DNA of 64,000 nucleotides. Source: Saprospiraceae bacterium (GTDB lineage: Bacteria; Bacteroidota; Bacteroidia; Chitinophagales; Saprospiraceae). The notes below the pieces were generated by a model. It worked only from the letters and a program-made list of their open reading frames with translations. It searched no databases and was not told where the DNA came from. Positions 1 to 8,155 of the stretch are shown piece after piece. Made by a program: the position numbers and the translations under genes. The stretch's first letter is position 1. Every line of letters starts with the position of its first letter. Location: NCBI GenBank assembly GCA_016787345.1, contig JAEUUU010000110.1, positions 1 through 64,000 of the forward strand, read 5' to 3'.

Positions 1-281
1 GGGGGCACCCGCACGCCTTTGGGGACGGAAAAACACAGGCCCATGGCTTCTCCGGGGTTGTGGTACGGGTCCTGGCCCAGAATAACCACCTTCACCTTGT
101 CGAACGGCGTATGGTTGAAGGCGTTGAAAATCAGCGGCCCCGGTGGATAAACCGTTTTTCCGGCGCGCCTTTCTTCCACCAAAAAGGTCTTGATGGCAGT
201 GAAATAAGGCTGCTGGAATTCATCGGCCAAAACGGCTTTCCAACCGGGTTCGATCTGTACGTTGTCGACTTTTTCGGACAT
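1..281 (-). CDS. ung: Uracil-DNA glycosylase, family 1 (partial, C-terminus outside window)
   Basis: Base-excision repair enzyme that removes uracil from DNA in the cytoplasm. The reverse strand from an ATG at 281 reads [20 protein letters not shown] and reaches the family-1 signature [20 protein letters not shown]; the Asp of GQDPYH is the water-activating residue of the family. The motif sits at about residues 68-73, as expected for Ung. Only about 93 codons are inside the window, so the uracil-binding region and the His-containing motif near the C-terminus cannot be checked. It is divergent from the secreted-protein gene starting at 359. Identification rests on the motif and its N-terminal context. 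Confidence 0.93.
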   Translation of the reverse strand, partial: MSEKVDNVQIEPGWKAVLADEFQQPYFTAIKTFLVEERRAGKTVYPPGPLIFNAFNHTPFDKVKVVILGQDPYHNPGEAMGLCFSVPKGVRVP

Positions 282-358
282 GCGAGATGGGCTTTGTGGG
301 GCAAGTTACTGGCTGGAATGCCGTAACTTTGAAATATTTCCGGATAAAATTCTCACCT

Positions 359-1690
359 ATGTACACCCGCCTGTTTATGCTTTTCAGCCTGATTGCCCAG
401 ATCAATTACGCTCAGGTATTTTATATCCGCTTCCCAGACGATGTCAATACAACTGTGTGCAACATATCCTTTGATTTCGGGGAGCCCGTGTTTTTCAACC
501 CGGACGGTCTGGAATTGATCGTCGACTACACCGATGCGCAAATATTTCCTGTGCCTGATGCCTGCCTGATCATTGATCGCAACTGGCGGATATTGCGGGC
601 AGATACGTACGATCCTTCGTTGCCCTGCGATCAGGTGCCCAACCCAACGCCCAATCTGATAGCCGGCCACCCCGATAATTTGCCCGGCCCGGTCGTTGCT
701 CCCTTGGGCGCCGCGGCGCCCTGGGAACCTACCTGGTCCAATATTTTGCCTTTTGATCCCCTGCCCACATCGTTCAGCGTGTTTTGGAACGAATTTGCCA
801 ACTGTTATCAATACAACCAGCGCATAAAAGTAACCGACCTTGTGCCGCCAGTTATTGGGCAGGATTGCCCGGTGCTGCCGATTGTATGGACCGACTCTTC
901 GGCCAACGATCCCGATTTATGGCACGCGGCCTATTGGCAGGGGCCTTTTACGGGCAGCGACGACCTCAAAGAAGGCGAAGTTGAGTTGTCCCTTGCGGCA
1001 ACGGACAGTTGTTATGGCGCGAATGTGAATATCGCATACCTGCTTTTCCTCGATCTCGATCAGGACGGAACGATGGAGTCGGTGGTGAACAGCATGAACC
1101 CGCCTCCGCCGGGCATGGTTCGGTACAACAATGCCAACACACCGAATGGCGCCGGCGGAGAGCTTCGGCAGTTTGATCAGCGCAACGTACCCGCCGCCGA
1201 GTTATATGCCTTTGGTACAGACTGGGCGGTCGATGGAACGAATCGCACGGCCACTGTGCGATGGAAAACACTTGCCGGGAGTGTAAGCGTGCCGCCGCAA
1301 TTGCCGCCGGGTACGCACAAAATCCGATGGATTGCCGGCGATCCTTGTGGTAATCAGAGCATTTGTGAGTATTCATTTACGATCGAAAATCCGCTTTCCG
1401 GTTCCCTGAGCCCTGAGGGGCAGCGTGCCGGCGTTTATTTGTACGCTCCGGAACCCAATCCGGCTGTCGAACAGTTTGATATCCGATTTTACCTGCCGGA
1501 AGCCAGTCAGGCAGGACTGTACATTCGCGACGTAAGGGGCGTTCCGGTATGGTCGAACCGCGAGTACCGGGCCGGGGGCGAACACCGCATTCAATGCACG
1601 AAGCAGATGCTTGGCTGTCAGGGCGGCGTCTTTTGGGTGATTCTTGAAACGCCAGAAGGCTTCGCCGTTCGAAAGTTAATCTTGAAGTAG
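359..1690 (+). CDS. T9SS-exported surface/secreted protein of unknown function
   Basis: Predicted extracellular or surface protein of 443 residues. The ATG at 359 is chosen because it places a signal peptide (MYTRLFMLFSLIAQINYAQ, residues 1-19) at the N-terminus; an in-frame ATG at 287 would add 24 residues ahead of it. The middle contains an Ig-like stretch ending GTHKIRWIAGDPCGN (around residue 320), a pattern common in Bacteroidota surface proteins. The last ~85 residues start YAPEPNPAVEQFDIRFYLPE and end VRKLILK, which fits a type A T9SS sorting domain: the NP near its start, alternating strands, basic end. No enzymatic motif was recognised. The stop codon is TAG, and the last codons overlap the promoter of the tRNA gene downstream. 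Confidence 0.8.
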   Translation: MYTRLFMLFSLIAQINYAQVFYIRFPDDVNTTVCNISFDFGEPVFFNPDGLELIVDYTDAQIFPVPDACLIIDRNWRILRADTYDPSLPCDQVPNPTPNLIAGHPDNLPGPVVAPLGAAAPWEPTWSNILPFDPLPTSFSVFWNEFANCYQYNQRIKVTDLVPPVIGQDCPVLPIVWTDSSANDPDLWHAAYWQGPFTGSDDLKEGEVELSLAATDSCYGANVNIAYLLFLDLDQDGTMESVVNSMNPPPPGMVRYNNANTPNGAGGELRQFDQRNVPAAELYAFGTDWAVDGTNRTATVRWKTLAGSVSVPPQLPPGTHKIRWIAGDPCGNQSICEYSFTIENPLSGSLSPEGQRAGVYLYAPEPNPAVEQFDIRFYLPEASQAGLYIRDVRGVPVWSNREYRAGGEHRIQCTKQMLGCQGGVFWVILETPEGFAVRKLILK

Positions 1691-1712
1691 TGTGCAGAAG
1701 ATTTTACTTTTG
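1682..1712 (+). promoter_or_regulatory. Bacteroidota-type promoter for tRNA-Arg
   Basis: TTG at 1682-1684, 20 bases, then TACTTTTG at 1705-1712, matching the Bacteroidota housekeeping pattern (-33 TTG, -7 TAnnTTTG). Transcription would start about 8-10 bases before the tRNA at 1730. The -33 element lies inside the last codons of the upstream coding sequence. Confidence 0.65.
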
Positions 1713-1729
1713 CGCTGCCAAAAAGGCCG

Positions 1730-1802
1730 GGTCCCATAGCTCAATGGATAGAGCACCTGCCTTCTAAGCAGGCGGTTACAGGTTCGACCCCTGTTGGGAT
1801 CA
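1730..1802 (+). tRNA. tRNA-Arg (anticodon TCT)
   Basis: A 73-nt cloverleaf. The acceptor arms GGTCCCA (1730-1736) and TGGGATC (ending 1801) pair with one G-T wobble. The D loop contains the AGCTCAATGGATAGAGC stretch, the anticodon stem CCTGC/GCAGG encloses CTTCTAA with anticodon TCT, and the T arm carries GGTTCGACCCC. The discriminator base is A1802; CCA is not encoded and must be added. It reads AGA codons. Confidence 0.95.
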
Positions 1803-1812
1803 CTTCACAAAA

Positions 1813-1842
1813 AAGCCCGCTCCGAATGTTCGGAGCGGGCTT
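1813..1842. terminator. Bidirectional rho-independent terminator
   Basis: Perfect 13-bp stem (1813-1825 with 1830-1842) closed by the tetraloop ATGT, with an A-run just before it. It sits between the tRNA and the convergent RDD gene. The A-run reads as a T-run on the minus strand, so termination should be strongest for the RDD transcript while also ending the tRNA transcript. Confidence 0.8.
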
Positions 1843-1862
1843 CGTATTTGATTGACAGCCAG

Positions 1863-2372
1863 TTATTTCTTAAAAACCAATGTGCTTGCAACGATATCGT
1901 GCAAGGCTTGCCGGCGTTCGGTAAAGGCCGCCATGATATAACCGATGAGCAGCGTCAGGCTCGAAAGGTATTTGGCAAAATGCCGACCGGTGGCGCGGGC
2001 AAAAGTGATTCGCCCGCCGTTCAGGTCGGTAACTTTGAGGCCTAGCGCCATTTTGCCCAGTGTGGCCTGATTTTCCGACGATTCCATGTAGGCGAAATAG
2101 AGCCAGTTGATTACCATGCTCAGAATCATGCCCGGTAGAAGGGTCATGTAAAATTCCATCAAGCTGGCCAGGGCGCCTTCTTCGTCGAAGGGATCCAATT
2201 CCGGTTGGGTAAAACTGTTGGTCTGGAAAAAAATCGTCGTCAGAATGTTGGAGGCGATGCCCAGAATGATGCTGTCGATCAGCATGGCGACAAATCGCTC
2301 CCAAAAACCTGCGTAGCGCAGTGGAGGAGCTTGGTCTGGCACGTCGAGGATGCTGAAATTGGTTTCTTCCAT
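1863..2372 (-). CDS. RDD family integral membrane protein
   Basis: 169-residue membrane protein. After a ~20-residue cytosolic N-terminus the sequence YAGFWERFVAMLIDSIILG matches the RDD family opening (Arg and two Asp around the first helix). Three hydrophobic segments are visible at about residues 27-53, 73-95 and 131-150, and TLGKMALGLKVTDLNGGRI between the second and third is the typical RDD loop. Function in this family is poorly defined; some members influence ion or solute transport. It is the last gene of a long same-strand run starting at 9286, separated from the glycosyltransferase upstream by 56 bp. The family call is firm; substrate or role cannot be stated. Confidence 0.85.
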   Translation of the reverse strand: MEETNFSILDVPDQAPPLRYAGFWERFVAMLIDSIILGIASNILTTIFFQTNSFTQPELDPFDEEGALASLMEFYMTLLPGMILSMVINWLYFAYMESSENQATLGKMALGLKVTDLNGGRITFARATGRHFAKYLSSLTLLIGYIMAAFTERRQALHDIVASTLVFKK

Positions 2373-2428
2373 GGTTTGAATTGTTTATTCGGGTGAATGT
2401 TTGCAGGAGCGAATCTACTGCTCCGGTT

Positions 2429-3568
2429 CTAATATTCGCCTAAAATAGCCTGCACCAGATTGTCCCAGGAAAAGCGCTTTTTCTCCTGTCGCACGCCTTC
2501 CAGCATGGATGCGGCCCTTTGTTTTTCGAAAAAATCATGCATCGCTGCTGCGATGGCCGCGGCATCCGGTGCAACCACATAACCGGATACGCCGTGGGTG
2601 ACGATTTCCGGCAGTCCGCCTACGTCGGTTACGATCATGGGCTTTTCGAAATGATAGGCGATCTGGGAAATACCGCTTTGCGTGGCGGTTTTATACGGCT
2701 GAACCACCAGATCGGCAGCGCAGAAATAATATCGGACCCGATCGGCAGGGATAAAATCAGTAAAAACGTGTACCCGGTCGCCGAGCTGATGTTGTTCGAT
2801 GATCGATTGGTAACGCGACCAGTCTTCGTAAGGTTCACCAGCGATAATCGCTTGAATAGAAGGCGTTTGTGCCAGAGCATGCAGCAACAGGTCGAGCCCT
2901 TTGTAAGCCCTGATAAACCCGAAAAACAAAACGACCCTGGCATCGGCCGCCAGGCCCAACTCGTGCCGGGCAGTGTCGCGGCCGACCGGTTTTCCATACG
3001 AATCGTAAATAGGGTGGGGGGCAAAACGCACGTTTCGTTCGGTCGCCAGGGGTCTTTTGGCAGCCGGCAGAAAACCGATGATCTCTTGTCCGACCGACCG
3101 TGACATCACTACAAAATCGTTGCAGGCGCGTACAAAATAGCGGGCAAAGGCACGGTCGCCGGGGCGCTTTTCATGCGGCACGATGTTGTCGACCAGGCCG
3201 TTGACCCTGAATTTTTTTCGGGACCAAAACCGCGCCACCCGTAATACTGTGCCCAGACACGGCCCCATAAACGGCAGCCAAAAGCGCACAATCACCAGAT
3301 CCGCCTTTTCTCGCGCCAGGGCGATGCCCGAGAAGAGCCAGTTGAGCGGATTGACGGAGTTCAGTTTGGTCTCGATCCGGAGGCCTGCTGGCGCCGGATC
3401 GTCGGTGTACTGGCTTTTTCCGGGAAAAAGAAAAGAAGGGTACTGGACGCGAAAACTGTACAAAACCACTTCATGGCCTTGTTCTTGCAAAGCCTGTGCA
3501 AGCCGTTCGGAAGAGGCGGCAATACCGCCGCGCAGCGGGTGGGCGGGGGAGATGAGGACTATTTTCAC
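2429..3568 (-). CDS. Glycosyltransferase family 4-like (GT-B fold)
   Basis: 379 residues, the usual length for GT4 enzymes that transfer a sugar from a nucleotide donor in cell-surface glycan synthesis. The N-terminal Rossmann half opens MKIVLISPAHPLRGGIAASS with the glycine-rich acceptor loop. The C-terminal half contains VVLFFGFIRAYKGLDLLLHA (donor domain start) and EKPMIVTDVGGLPEIV, which contains the E-x7-E type motif of retaining GT4 enzymes. It begins 6 bp after the stop of the family 2 glycosyltransferase gene, so the two are almost certainly co-transcribed and may act on the same surface polymer. Donor and acceptor are unknown. Confidence 0.87.
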   Translation of the reverse strand: MKIVLISPAHPLRGGIAASSERLAQALQEQGHEVVLYSFRVQYPSFLFPGKSQYTDDPAPAGLRIETKLNSVNPLNWLFSGIALAREKADLVIVRFWLPFMGPCLGTVLRVARFWSRKKFRVNGLVDNIVPHEKRPGDRAFARYFVRACNDFVVMSRSVGQEIIGFLPAAKRPLATERNVRFAPHPIYDSYGKPVGRDTARHELGLAADARVVLFFGFIRAYKGLDLLLHALAQTPSIQAIIAGEPYEDWSRYQSIIEQHQLGDRVHVFTDFIPADRVRYYFCAADLVVQPYKTATQSGISQIAYHFEKPMIVTDVGGLPEIVTHGVSGYVVAPDAAAIAAAMHDFFEKQRAASMLEGVRQEKKRFSWDNLVQAILGEY

Positions 3569-3574
3569 GCCGTA

Positions 3575-4507
3575 TCAGATTTCTTGCTCAATCAAATATT
3601 CATCCCGCCTGGGTGAATTCCGGTTGATCATTTCGGCTAAAAAACCCGCCAGAAACAGCTGCACGCCGACGATGAGCGCCAGTATGCCGAAGAAAAAAGC
3701 CGGCCGGTCGGCGATGCCCCATTGCTGGTAAAACACTTTGGAGATCGTCAGCCACAACAAACTGCCGAAACCGGCCAAAAACGACAGGACGCCCATGGTG
3801 CCGAAAAAGTGCATGGGCCGTTTGCCGAATTTGCCGACGAAATAGATCGAAAGCAGGTCGAGAAAGCCGTTGACGAATCGTTCCCAGCCGAATTTGGAGT
3901 AGCCGTATTTGCGCGCCCGGTGCTCCACTACTTTTTCCCCGATGCGGCCGAAGCCGGCCCATTTGGCAATGACCGGGATGTAGCGGTGCATTTCGCCGTA
4001 TACTTCCACGGTTTTGACCACGTCGCGGCGGTAAGATTTGAGTCCGCAATTAAAGTCGTGCAGGTAAATGCCGCTCATGCGGCGCGTTACGGCGTTGAAC
4101 AGTTTGGTCGGGAAAGTCTTGGTCCAGGGGTCGTAACGTTTCTTTTTCCAGCCGCTGACGAGGTCGAAACCATCCTCCACGATCATGCGGCGCAGGTCGG
4201 GAATTTCGTCCGGGCTATCCTGCAGGTCGGCGTCCATGGTAATGACCACATCGCCCTTTGCTGCATGAAATCCCGTGTGCAAAGCGGCCGATTTGCCGTA
4301 GTTACGGCGGAATTTGAAGCCTCTGACGCGCGGATTGGCGTTTTTTAACGCATTGATCACGGCCCAGGAGCCATCGGTACTGCCATCGTCGATGAACAGG
4401 ATTTCGTATTCCAATCCTTCATTTTCACAAACCCTGCGAATCCAGGCTTCGAGTTCGGGCAGGCTTTCCGCTTCGTTGAGGAGGGGTATGACGAGTGATA
4501 ATTGCAT
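3575..4507 (-). CDS. Glycosyltransferase family 2 with C-terminal membrane helices (DPM1/GtrB-like)
   Basis: 310 residues from the ATG at 4507 (MQLSLVIPLLNEAESLPELE); an in-frame start at 4675 would add a basic tail unlike the family. GT-A features: the IPLLNE opening, ILFIDDGSTDGSW (nucleotide-sugar binding), VVITMDADLQDSPDEIP (DxD metal site and DLQDP-like motif). Two hydrophobic segments follow at about residues 225-250 and 265-290, as in polyprenyl-phosphate glycosyltransferases that charge a lipid carrier at the inner membrane. Such enzymes feed sugars to glycosylation of lipids, polysaccharide or protein. The neighbour on its 3' side is a GT4 enzyme. Exact sugar is unknown. Confidence 0.88.
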   Translation of the reverse strand: MQLSLVIPLLNEAESLPELEAWIRRVCENEGLEYEILFIDDGSTDGSWAVINALKNANPRVRGFKFRRNYGKSAALHTGFHAAKGDVVITMDADLQDSPDEIPDLRRMIVEDGFDLVSGWKKKRYDPWTKTFPTKLFNAVTRRMSGIYLHDFNCGLKSYRRDVVKTVEVYGEMHRYIPVIAKWAGFGRIGEKVVEHRARKYGYSKFGWERFVNGFLDLLSIYFVGKFGKRPMHFFGTMGVLSFLAGFGSLLWLTISKVFYQQWGIADRPAFFFGILALIVGVQLFLAGFLAEMINRNSPRRDEYLIEQEI

Positions 4508-4542
4508 GGCAAATGACTGTCGACAGGTGGTCAGGCGTGTGG

Positions 4543-5280
4543 TTACAGGTCGAATTTGGTCAGCGGGTTGGGCCGGATTTGTTTTTTCGGCGGCGCATGT
4601 TCGTCGCGCTCTACGAACACCGGCAACAAAGGTGCGGAATCTTTGCCGACCGGTATGGCAAATTGCCGGTGCCACGATTTTTCTTTCAACATGGCGCCCC
4701 AGCGCTGGAAAAGTTGCTCCTGTTGCGTTGCGTCGAGTTTGGGATTTTTATCATAAAACCCTTTTTCCGCGCGCTGCCGGCGCGCTTCGAACAGCGAAAC
4801 CGCACAAGCCACCGAGATATTCAGGCTTTCCGCAAAACCGGCCTGCGGGATCAAAAAATTGCCGTCGGCCAGGGCCAGGGCTTCGCTGCTGATACCTTCG
4901 TCTTCGTTGCCGAACAGCAGGGCGGTCGGCTGGGTAAGATCGAGGCTGTACAGCGACTGGCTGTCTTCGCCCAGGCGGGTGGCCAGAATGCGGCCATAGC
5001 GCTCGCGCACCCTGCGGAAACATTCCTCCAGATCGTCGAAAACGTACACGTCGATCCATTTAAAGGTGCCGGCCGAAGTCCGTTTGCCCAAAATCAGGCC
5101 GCGCTTGTCGAGGTATTGTTTGGTGTACAAAACAAATACCTCCCTTATGCCCACGGCGTCGCAGGAACGCAGTACCGCGCTGATGTTGAGCGGATCGAAG
5201 ATGTTTTCCAGCACCACCGTCAGGTCGGGCTGACTCTGGCGGATGACGTCTCTTATCTTTTTTTCGCGTTCGGGCTGCAT
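4543..5280 (-). CDS. trmH: TrmH/SpoU family 2'-O-ribose RNA methyltransferase
   Basis: 245-residue SPOUT-class enzyme using S-adenosylmethionine to methylate a ribose 2'-OH in RNA, most likely Gm18 of tRNA. The three SpoU motifs are present: motif 1 NISAVLRSCDAVGI (about residues 33-46), motif 2 ALLFGNEDEGIS, and motif 3 IPQAGFAESLNISVACAVS, all in TrmH-like form. The length is close to known TrmH proteins (about 230). The C-terminal ~50 residues are basic and rich in Gln/Trp. Its start codon directly abuts a 64-bp tandem repeat array, so the mRNA leader is made of repeat sequence. The SpoU family call is firm; the TrmH (rather than rRNA) target is inferred from motif 3. Confidence 0.86.
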   Translation of the reverse strand: MQPEREKKIRDVIRQSQPDLTVVLENIFDPLNISAVLRSCDAVGIREVFVLYTKQYLDKRGLILGKRTSAGTFKWIDVYVFDDLEECFRRVRERYGRILATRLGEDSQSLYSLDLTQPTALLFGNEDEGISSEALALADGNFLIPQAGFAESLNISVACAVSLFEARRQRAEKGFYDKNPKLDATQQEQLFQRWGAMLKEKSWHRQFAIPVGKDSAPLLPVFVERDEHAPPKKQIRPNPLTKFDL

Positions 5281-5472
5281 GGGTGTTGGTTTTTGGGTTT
5301 TGGGCGTTGGGTTTTGGTAAAAGGAGGGTGGTTGCTCTTGGTGTGGGTGTTGGTTTTTGGGTTTTGGGCGTTGGGTTTTGGTAAAAGGAGGGTGGTTGCT
5401 CTCGGTGTGGGTTTTGGGAGTTGGGTTTTGGTCGTTGGGTTTTGGTAAAAGGAGGGTGGATGCTCTCGGTGT
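5281..5472. repeat. Three tandem 64-bp G-rich repeats (VNTR-like)
   Basis: Units at 5281-5344, 5345-5408 and 5409-5472, each exactly 64 bp. Units 1 and 2 differ at one base by eye; unit 3 is diverged in its first third but identical through most of the TAAAAGGAGGGTGG block (5318, 5382, 5446). A partial fourth copy trails to about 5500. The plus strand is full of GGGTTTTGGG-type runs able to form G-quadruplexes. The transcribed (minus) strand is C/A-rich and forms the whole leader between the lipoprotein stop (5496) and the trmH start (5280). There are no spacers, so this is not CRISPR. Confidence 0.93.
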
Positions 5473-5495
5473 TGGGTGTGGGTTTTGGGTGGGTT

Positions 5496-6827
5496 TTATT
5501 CGGTGGAGGGGACGAAGCGGCCGTTTTGAAATTTGAGGATAAAAACAAACTTGTTTTCCAGGTAATCATAACGGCCGGCGTTGGTGTCGGGGTTGCCATC
5601 CTTGTAAACCGGGCTGAACTGGAAGCGGGTGCGAAGGCCCCTGAATTGCTCGCGCGATATTTTTTCGGGGAATGAAAGCCCGTATTTGCGCAGCATTTTA
5701 CCGGTAAAAAGCGTCACGTCGTATCCGTTGAACGCATCCTCGTCGGGTAAAGTGCCATAAGCCTCATAAAATGCCTGCTGGAATTCCATGACTTCGGGCG
5801 ACTGGTAGTCGATAAAAGTCGGAGTAGGGATTTTGACGTTGAGGGCGCTGTAAAATTCCGGCTCTATGTTTTCGTAACCTAGCCATTGGGGCATGCCGTA
5901 CACTTCGACGCTGGCCGAGCCTTTTACGGCGCGCAGTTTTCTCAAAAACGCCATCACGAAGTCCTGACTCGACCACGAAGGCAGCACAAACACCGTGGTG
6001 CGGCCGGCGCGCAGATAGGAAGCCAGGTTGGCGTTGTCGAAATTGGTGGTGGCGTCGGGCACCACGAGTTCGGTGAAGCGGGAGCCGCCGAGTGCGGCAT
6101 TCTGGTTTTGAAAATAAGAGAGTCGTTCGACTTCTTTTTGTTTGCACACCAATACGACCTGCTCGGGCCGGTGCGTGCGCCGTATGTCGCGGGTAATGGC
6201 TTCACAGTGGCTTCGCAGGGAGGGGTTGAATTGCAGGAAGCCGGGGTTTTGGGCGGTCAGGTCTTCGTTGGGGCTTTCGGGCGATACGAGAATTTTGCGG
6301 TTCGCGCGGGTGCGGGCAGCCAGCAGGCTGACGTGGCTCGACCGGATCGGCCCGATGTACACCTGCGGTTTGTCGAACCGGGAGCCGTTCATAACGGTCT
6401 GAAAATCAGCGTCGGAAGCCTGCGTGTCGTACAGGTCGACCACGAGTGTGAGCCGGTCTTCTTCCGAGAGTTTTTTCAGGGCCAGTTGGGCGCCGCCATA
6501 GAATTGAACAGCCAGCCGGCTTTTTTCCGGCACCGTCGTGCCATCGAACTGATTGCTGAGAAAAGGCAGCAGCAGCCCGATCTGATAGGTCTGGCCGGGT
6601 GCAGTTGTGTTGCCGGGTGCGGGTTTGTCATTGCCGATCGGCGGTTTGGGCTGGCCGGGGCTGGTCCAGCGGATCGTATCCATCGGCTCGTTTTTCGGGC
6701 GCTCGGCGCCGGGTTTGCCGGGCTGGGTCGGAGGCTTCGATACGGTGGGTTTGGCGCTGCCACAGGATTGCAGAATAAACAACGTGGCCCAAAGGAAGAC
6801 AAGGACCCACAATGGGTTGTTTTTCAT
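5496..6827 (-). CDS. Lipoprotein with periplasmic-binding-protein (Leu/Ile/Val-type) fold
   Basis: 443 residues. The N-terminus MKNNPLWVLVFLWATLFILQ followed by SCGSAK is a lipoprotein signal with Cys at residue 22; a Pro-rich linker follows to about residue 80. From QIGLLLPFLSNQFDG onward it resembles type I periplasmic binding domains (Peripla_BP_6/LpoA-like): a VVDLYDTQAS segment, VYIGPIRSSHVSLLAAR and VVLVCKQKEVERLSYFQNQ fit the alternating Rossmann halves. It would sit in the periplasm attached to a membrane. No permease or ATPase genes are adjacent, so a sensor or cell-wall-related role like LpoA is as likely as transport. It starts 22 bp after the SUI1 gene in the same run. Confidence 0.75.
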   Translation of the reverse strand: MKNNPLWVLVFLWATLFILQSCGSAKPTVSKPPTQPGKPGAERPKNEPMDTIRWTSPGQPKPPIGNDKPAPGNTTAPGQTYQIGLLLPFLSNQFDGTTVPEKSRLAVQFYGGAQLALKKLSEEDRLTLVVDLYDTQASDADFQTVMNGSRFDKPQVYIGPIRSSHVSLLAARTRANRKILVSPESPNEDLTAQNPGFLQFNPSLRSHCEAITRDIRRTHRPEQVVLVCKQKEVERLSYFQNQNAALGGSRFTELVVPDATTNFDNANLASYLRAGRTTVFVLPSWSSQDFVMAFLRKLRAVKGSASVEVYGMPQWLGYENIEPEFYSALNVKIPTPTFIDYQSPEVMEFQQAFYEAYGTLPDEDAFNGYDVTLFTGKMLRKYGLSFPEKISREQFRGLRTRFQFSPVYKDGNPDTNAGRYDYLENKFVFILKFQNGRFVPSTE

Positions 6828-6849
6828 AAGTTTAGTTTTAGATCAACGA

Positions 6850-7197
6850 TCAGCCGCCGGCTTTTTTGGTTTTTGAATAGCCCAGATCGATCAGGATTTT
6901 CAGCACTTTATCGCGGTGATCGCCCTGAATGATAATAATGCCGTCTTTGGCGTTGCCGCCGGTGGCGCATTTGTTTTTCAACATTTTTGCCAAAGCCTCC
7001 AGTTCTTCATCGGGGCCGGCGTAGCCTTTTATTACGGTGGCTTCTTTTCCGCCTTTGATGCGTTCAAGCCAGATGCGGAGGTTCTGTGAGGCTGGGGGAG
7101 GGGCTTCTACGGGTGTGTCGTCGAAGTCGTTGGGGCGGTAATCGGGATCGGTGGAAAAGACGAATCCGCCCTGGCCGGGTTTGTTGTTTTTACGCAT
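6850..7197 (-). CDS. SUI1/eIF1-like translation factor (YciH type)
   Basis: 115 residues starting MRKNNKPGQGGFVFSTDP. The C-terminal ~80 residues carry the SUI1 fold signature: RIWLERIKGGKEATVIKGYA, a stretch with LAKMLKNKCATGGNAKDG (the conserved K-C-GGT/N-K-G segment) and IIIQGDHRDKVLKILIDLGY. This is the bacterial YciH family, related to eukaryotic eIF1, which influences initiation fidelity at the 30S subunit. The ~30-residue N-terminus is low-complexity (Pro/Asp). It lies 11 bp after the lipid kinase gene. The motif match is strong for such a small protein. Confidence 0.9.
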   Translation of the reverse strand: MRKNNKPGQGGFVFSTDPDYRPNDFDDTPVEAPPPASQNLRIWLERIKGGKEATVIKGYAGPDEELEALAKMLKNKCATGGNAKDGIIIIQGDHRDKVLKILIDLGYSKTKKAGG

Positions 7198-7208
7198 GAT
7201 CTTGATGG

Positions 7209-8153
7209 TCAGGAGGTTTTGGGTATCAGTATTTTGAGGGATTTGGGTCGCATTTCGAAATGAAGCTCGCCGCTGATTTTCATGCCTTCGCCATCCAGGT
7301 GCACGAAGTTTTCGCCCGGGCAGCGTATGGTCAGTTGGGAGGTTTGGAAATGTTCGACAAAAGATTCGTCGTACAAACTCCCGTTGAGCGTAGCCGGCAG
7401 CGCGGCAAAGTATTGCCAACGCGGCGCGTCTTTGAGCAGAACGACGTTGAACAAACCATCGTCCAGCTGGGCATCCGGGGCGATTTGAACGTTGTAGCCG
7501 TACATGGGACCGTTGGCGACAGCCGCCACGAAACACTTTTCGGTTACGGTACGCCCGTCGGCCTCGATACTGCATTCTCGCGAAGTATAGCTGAGGCCTG
7601 CCTCCAGCGATTTGAGGAAGTAAGGCAGCAAGCCTCTTTTTTCCTGATTGCGCATCAGATTCGATACCAGTCCGTCGAACCCGATACCGGCGACGTTGAA
7701 AAAAGGCCGGCCATTGAGTGTGCCGGAATCAATTACAGCAGTGTTGGCATAATTGATCAGGCGGATGGCCTGGTCGAGATTGCGACCGTAACCGAGATGG
7801 GTAGCCAGGCCGTTGCCCGAGCCGGCCGGCACAACGCCCAGCGTGGCGCCGGAGCCGATCAGGGCGGCGCCCACTTCGTTGATGGAGCCGTCGCCGCCCA
7901 CGGCAACAACGATATCGTATTGTTCTTCCAGCGCTTTGCGGGCGAGCTCGGTCGCGTGGCCGGCGTATTCCGTGTGCCAGATACCGTATTCGAACAGTTT
8001 ATGGTTGAGGTTTTTATCAACGCTGGTTCGAATGCGGCGCTGAAAATTGACCCCTGCTTTTGGATTGACAATAAAAACGATGCGTCGGGGCCGCATGAGC
8101 TCGGCCAGCAAGGCATTTTTAAAGTATGGATGGGCTTCCTTGAGTTCTTCCAT
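7209..8153 (-). CDS. Diacylglycerol/sphingosine kinase family lipid kinase (YegS/BmrU-like)
   Basis: 314 residues from the ATG at 8153; this start lies 2 bp past the stop of the pseudouridine synthase gene. IVFIVNPKAGVNFQRRI opens the catalytic domain, VVAVGGDGSINEVGAALIG contains the GGDGT-like ATP-binding motif (Ser in place of Thr), and LGVVPAGSGNGLATHLGYG is the following lipid-kinase signature. The C-terminal beta-rich half ends with HLDGEGMKISGELHFEM, typical of the family. These cytoplasmic or peripheral enzymes phosphorylate lipid hydroxyls such as diacylglycerol; the actual lipid is unknown. Bacteroidota commonly make sphingolipids, so a ceramide-like substrate is possible but not shown. 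Confidence 0.9.
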   Translation of the reverse strand: MEELKEAHPYFKNALLAELMRPRRIVFIVNPKAGVNFQRRIRTSVDKNLNHKLFEYGIWHTEYAGHATELARKALEEQYDIVVAVGGDGSINEVGAALIGSGATLGVVPAGSGNGLATHLGYGRNLDQAIRLINYANTAVIDSGTLNGRPFFNVAGIGFDGLVSNLMRNQEKRGLLPYFLKSLEAGLSYTSRECSIEADGRTVTEKCFVAAVANGPMYGYNVQIAPDAQLDDGLFNVVLLKDAPRWQYFAALPATLNGSLYDESFVEHFQTSQLTIRCPGENFVHLDGEGMKISGELHFEMRPKSLKILIPKTS

Positions 8154-8155
8154 GG

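Noticed and set aside
4508-4675. Extended start of the family 2 glycosyltransferase
   Set aside because: The extra 56 residues are basic and unlike the family; the conserved domain begins at ATG 4507.
5281-5472. CRISPR-like repeat array
   Set aside because: The 64-bp units follow each other directly with no unique spacers and there are no cas genes; it is a tandem repeat.
5060-5599. Pro/Thr/Lys-rich open frame across the 64-bp repeats on the minus strand
   Set aside because: It is a translation of the tandem repeats fused to antisense or out-of-frame parts of trmH and the lipoprotein gene; no independent start context or domain.
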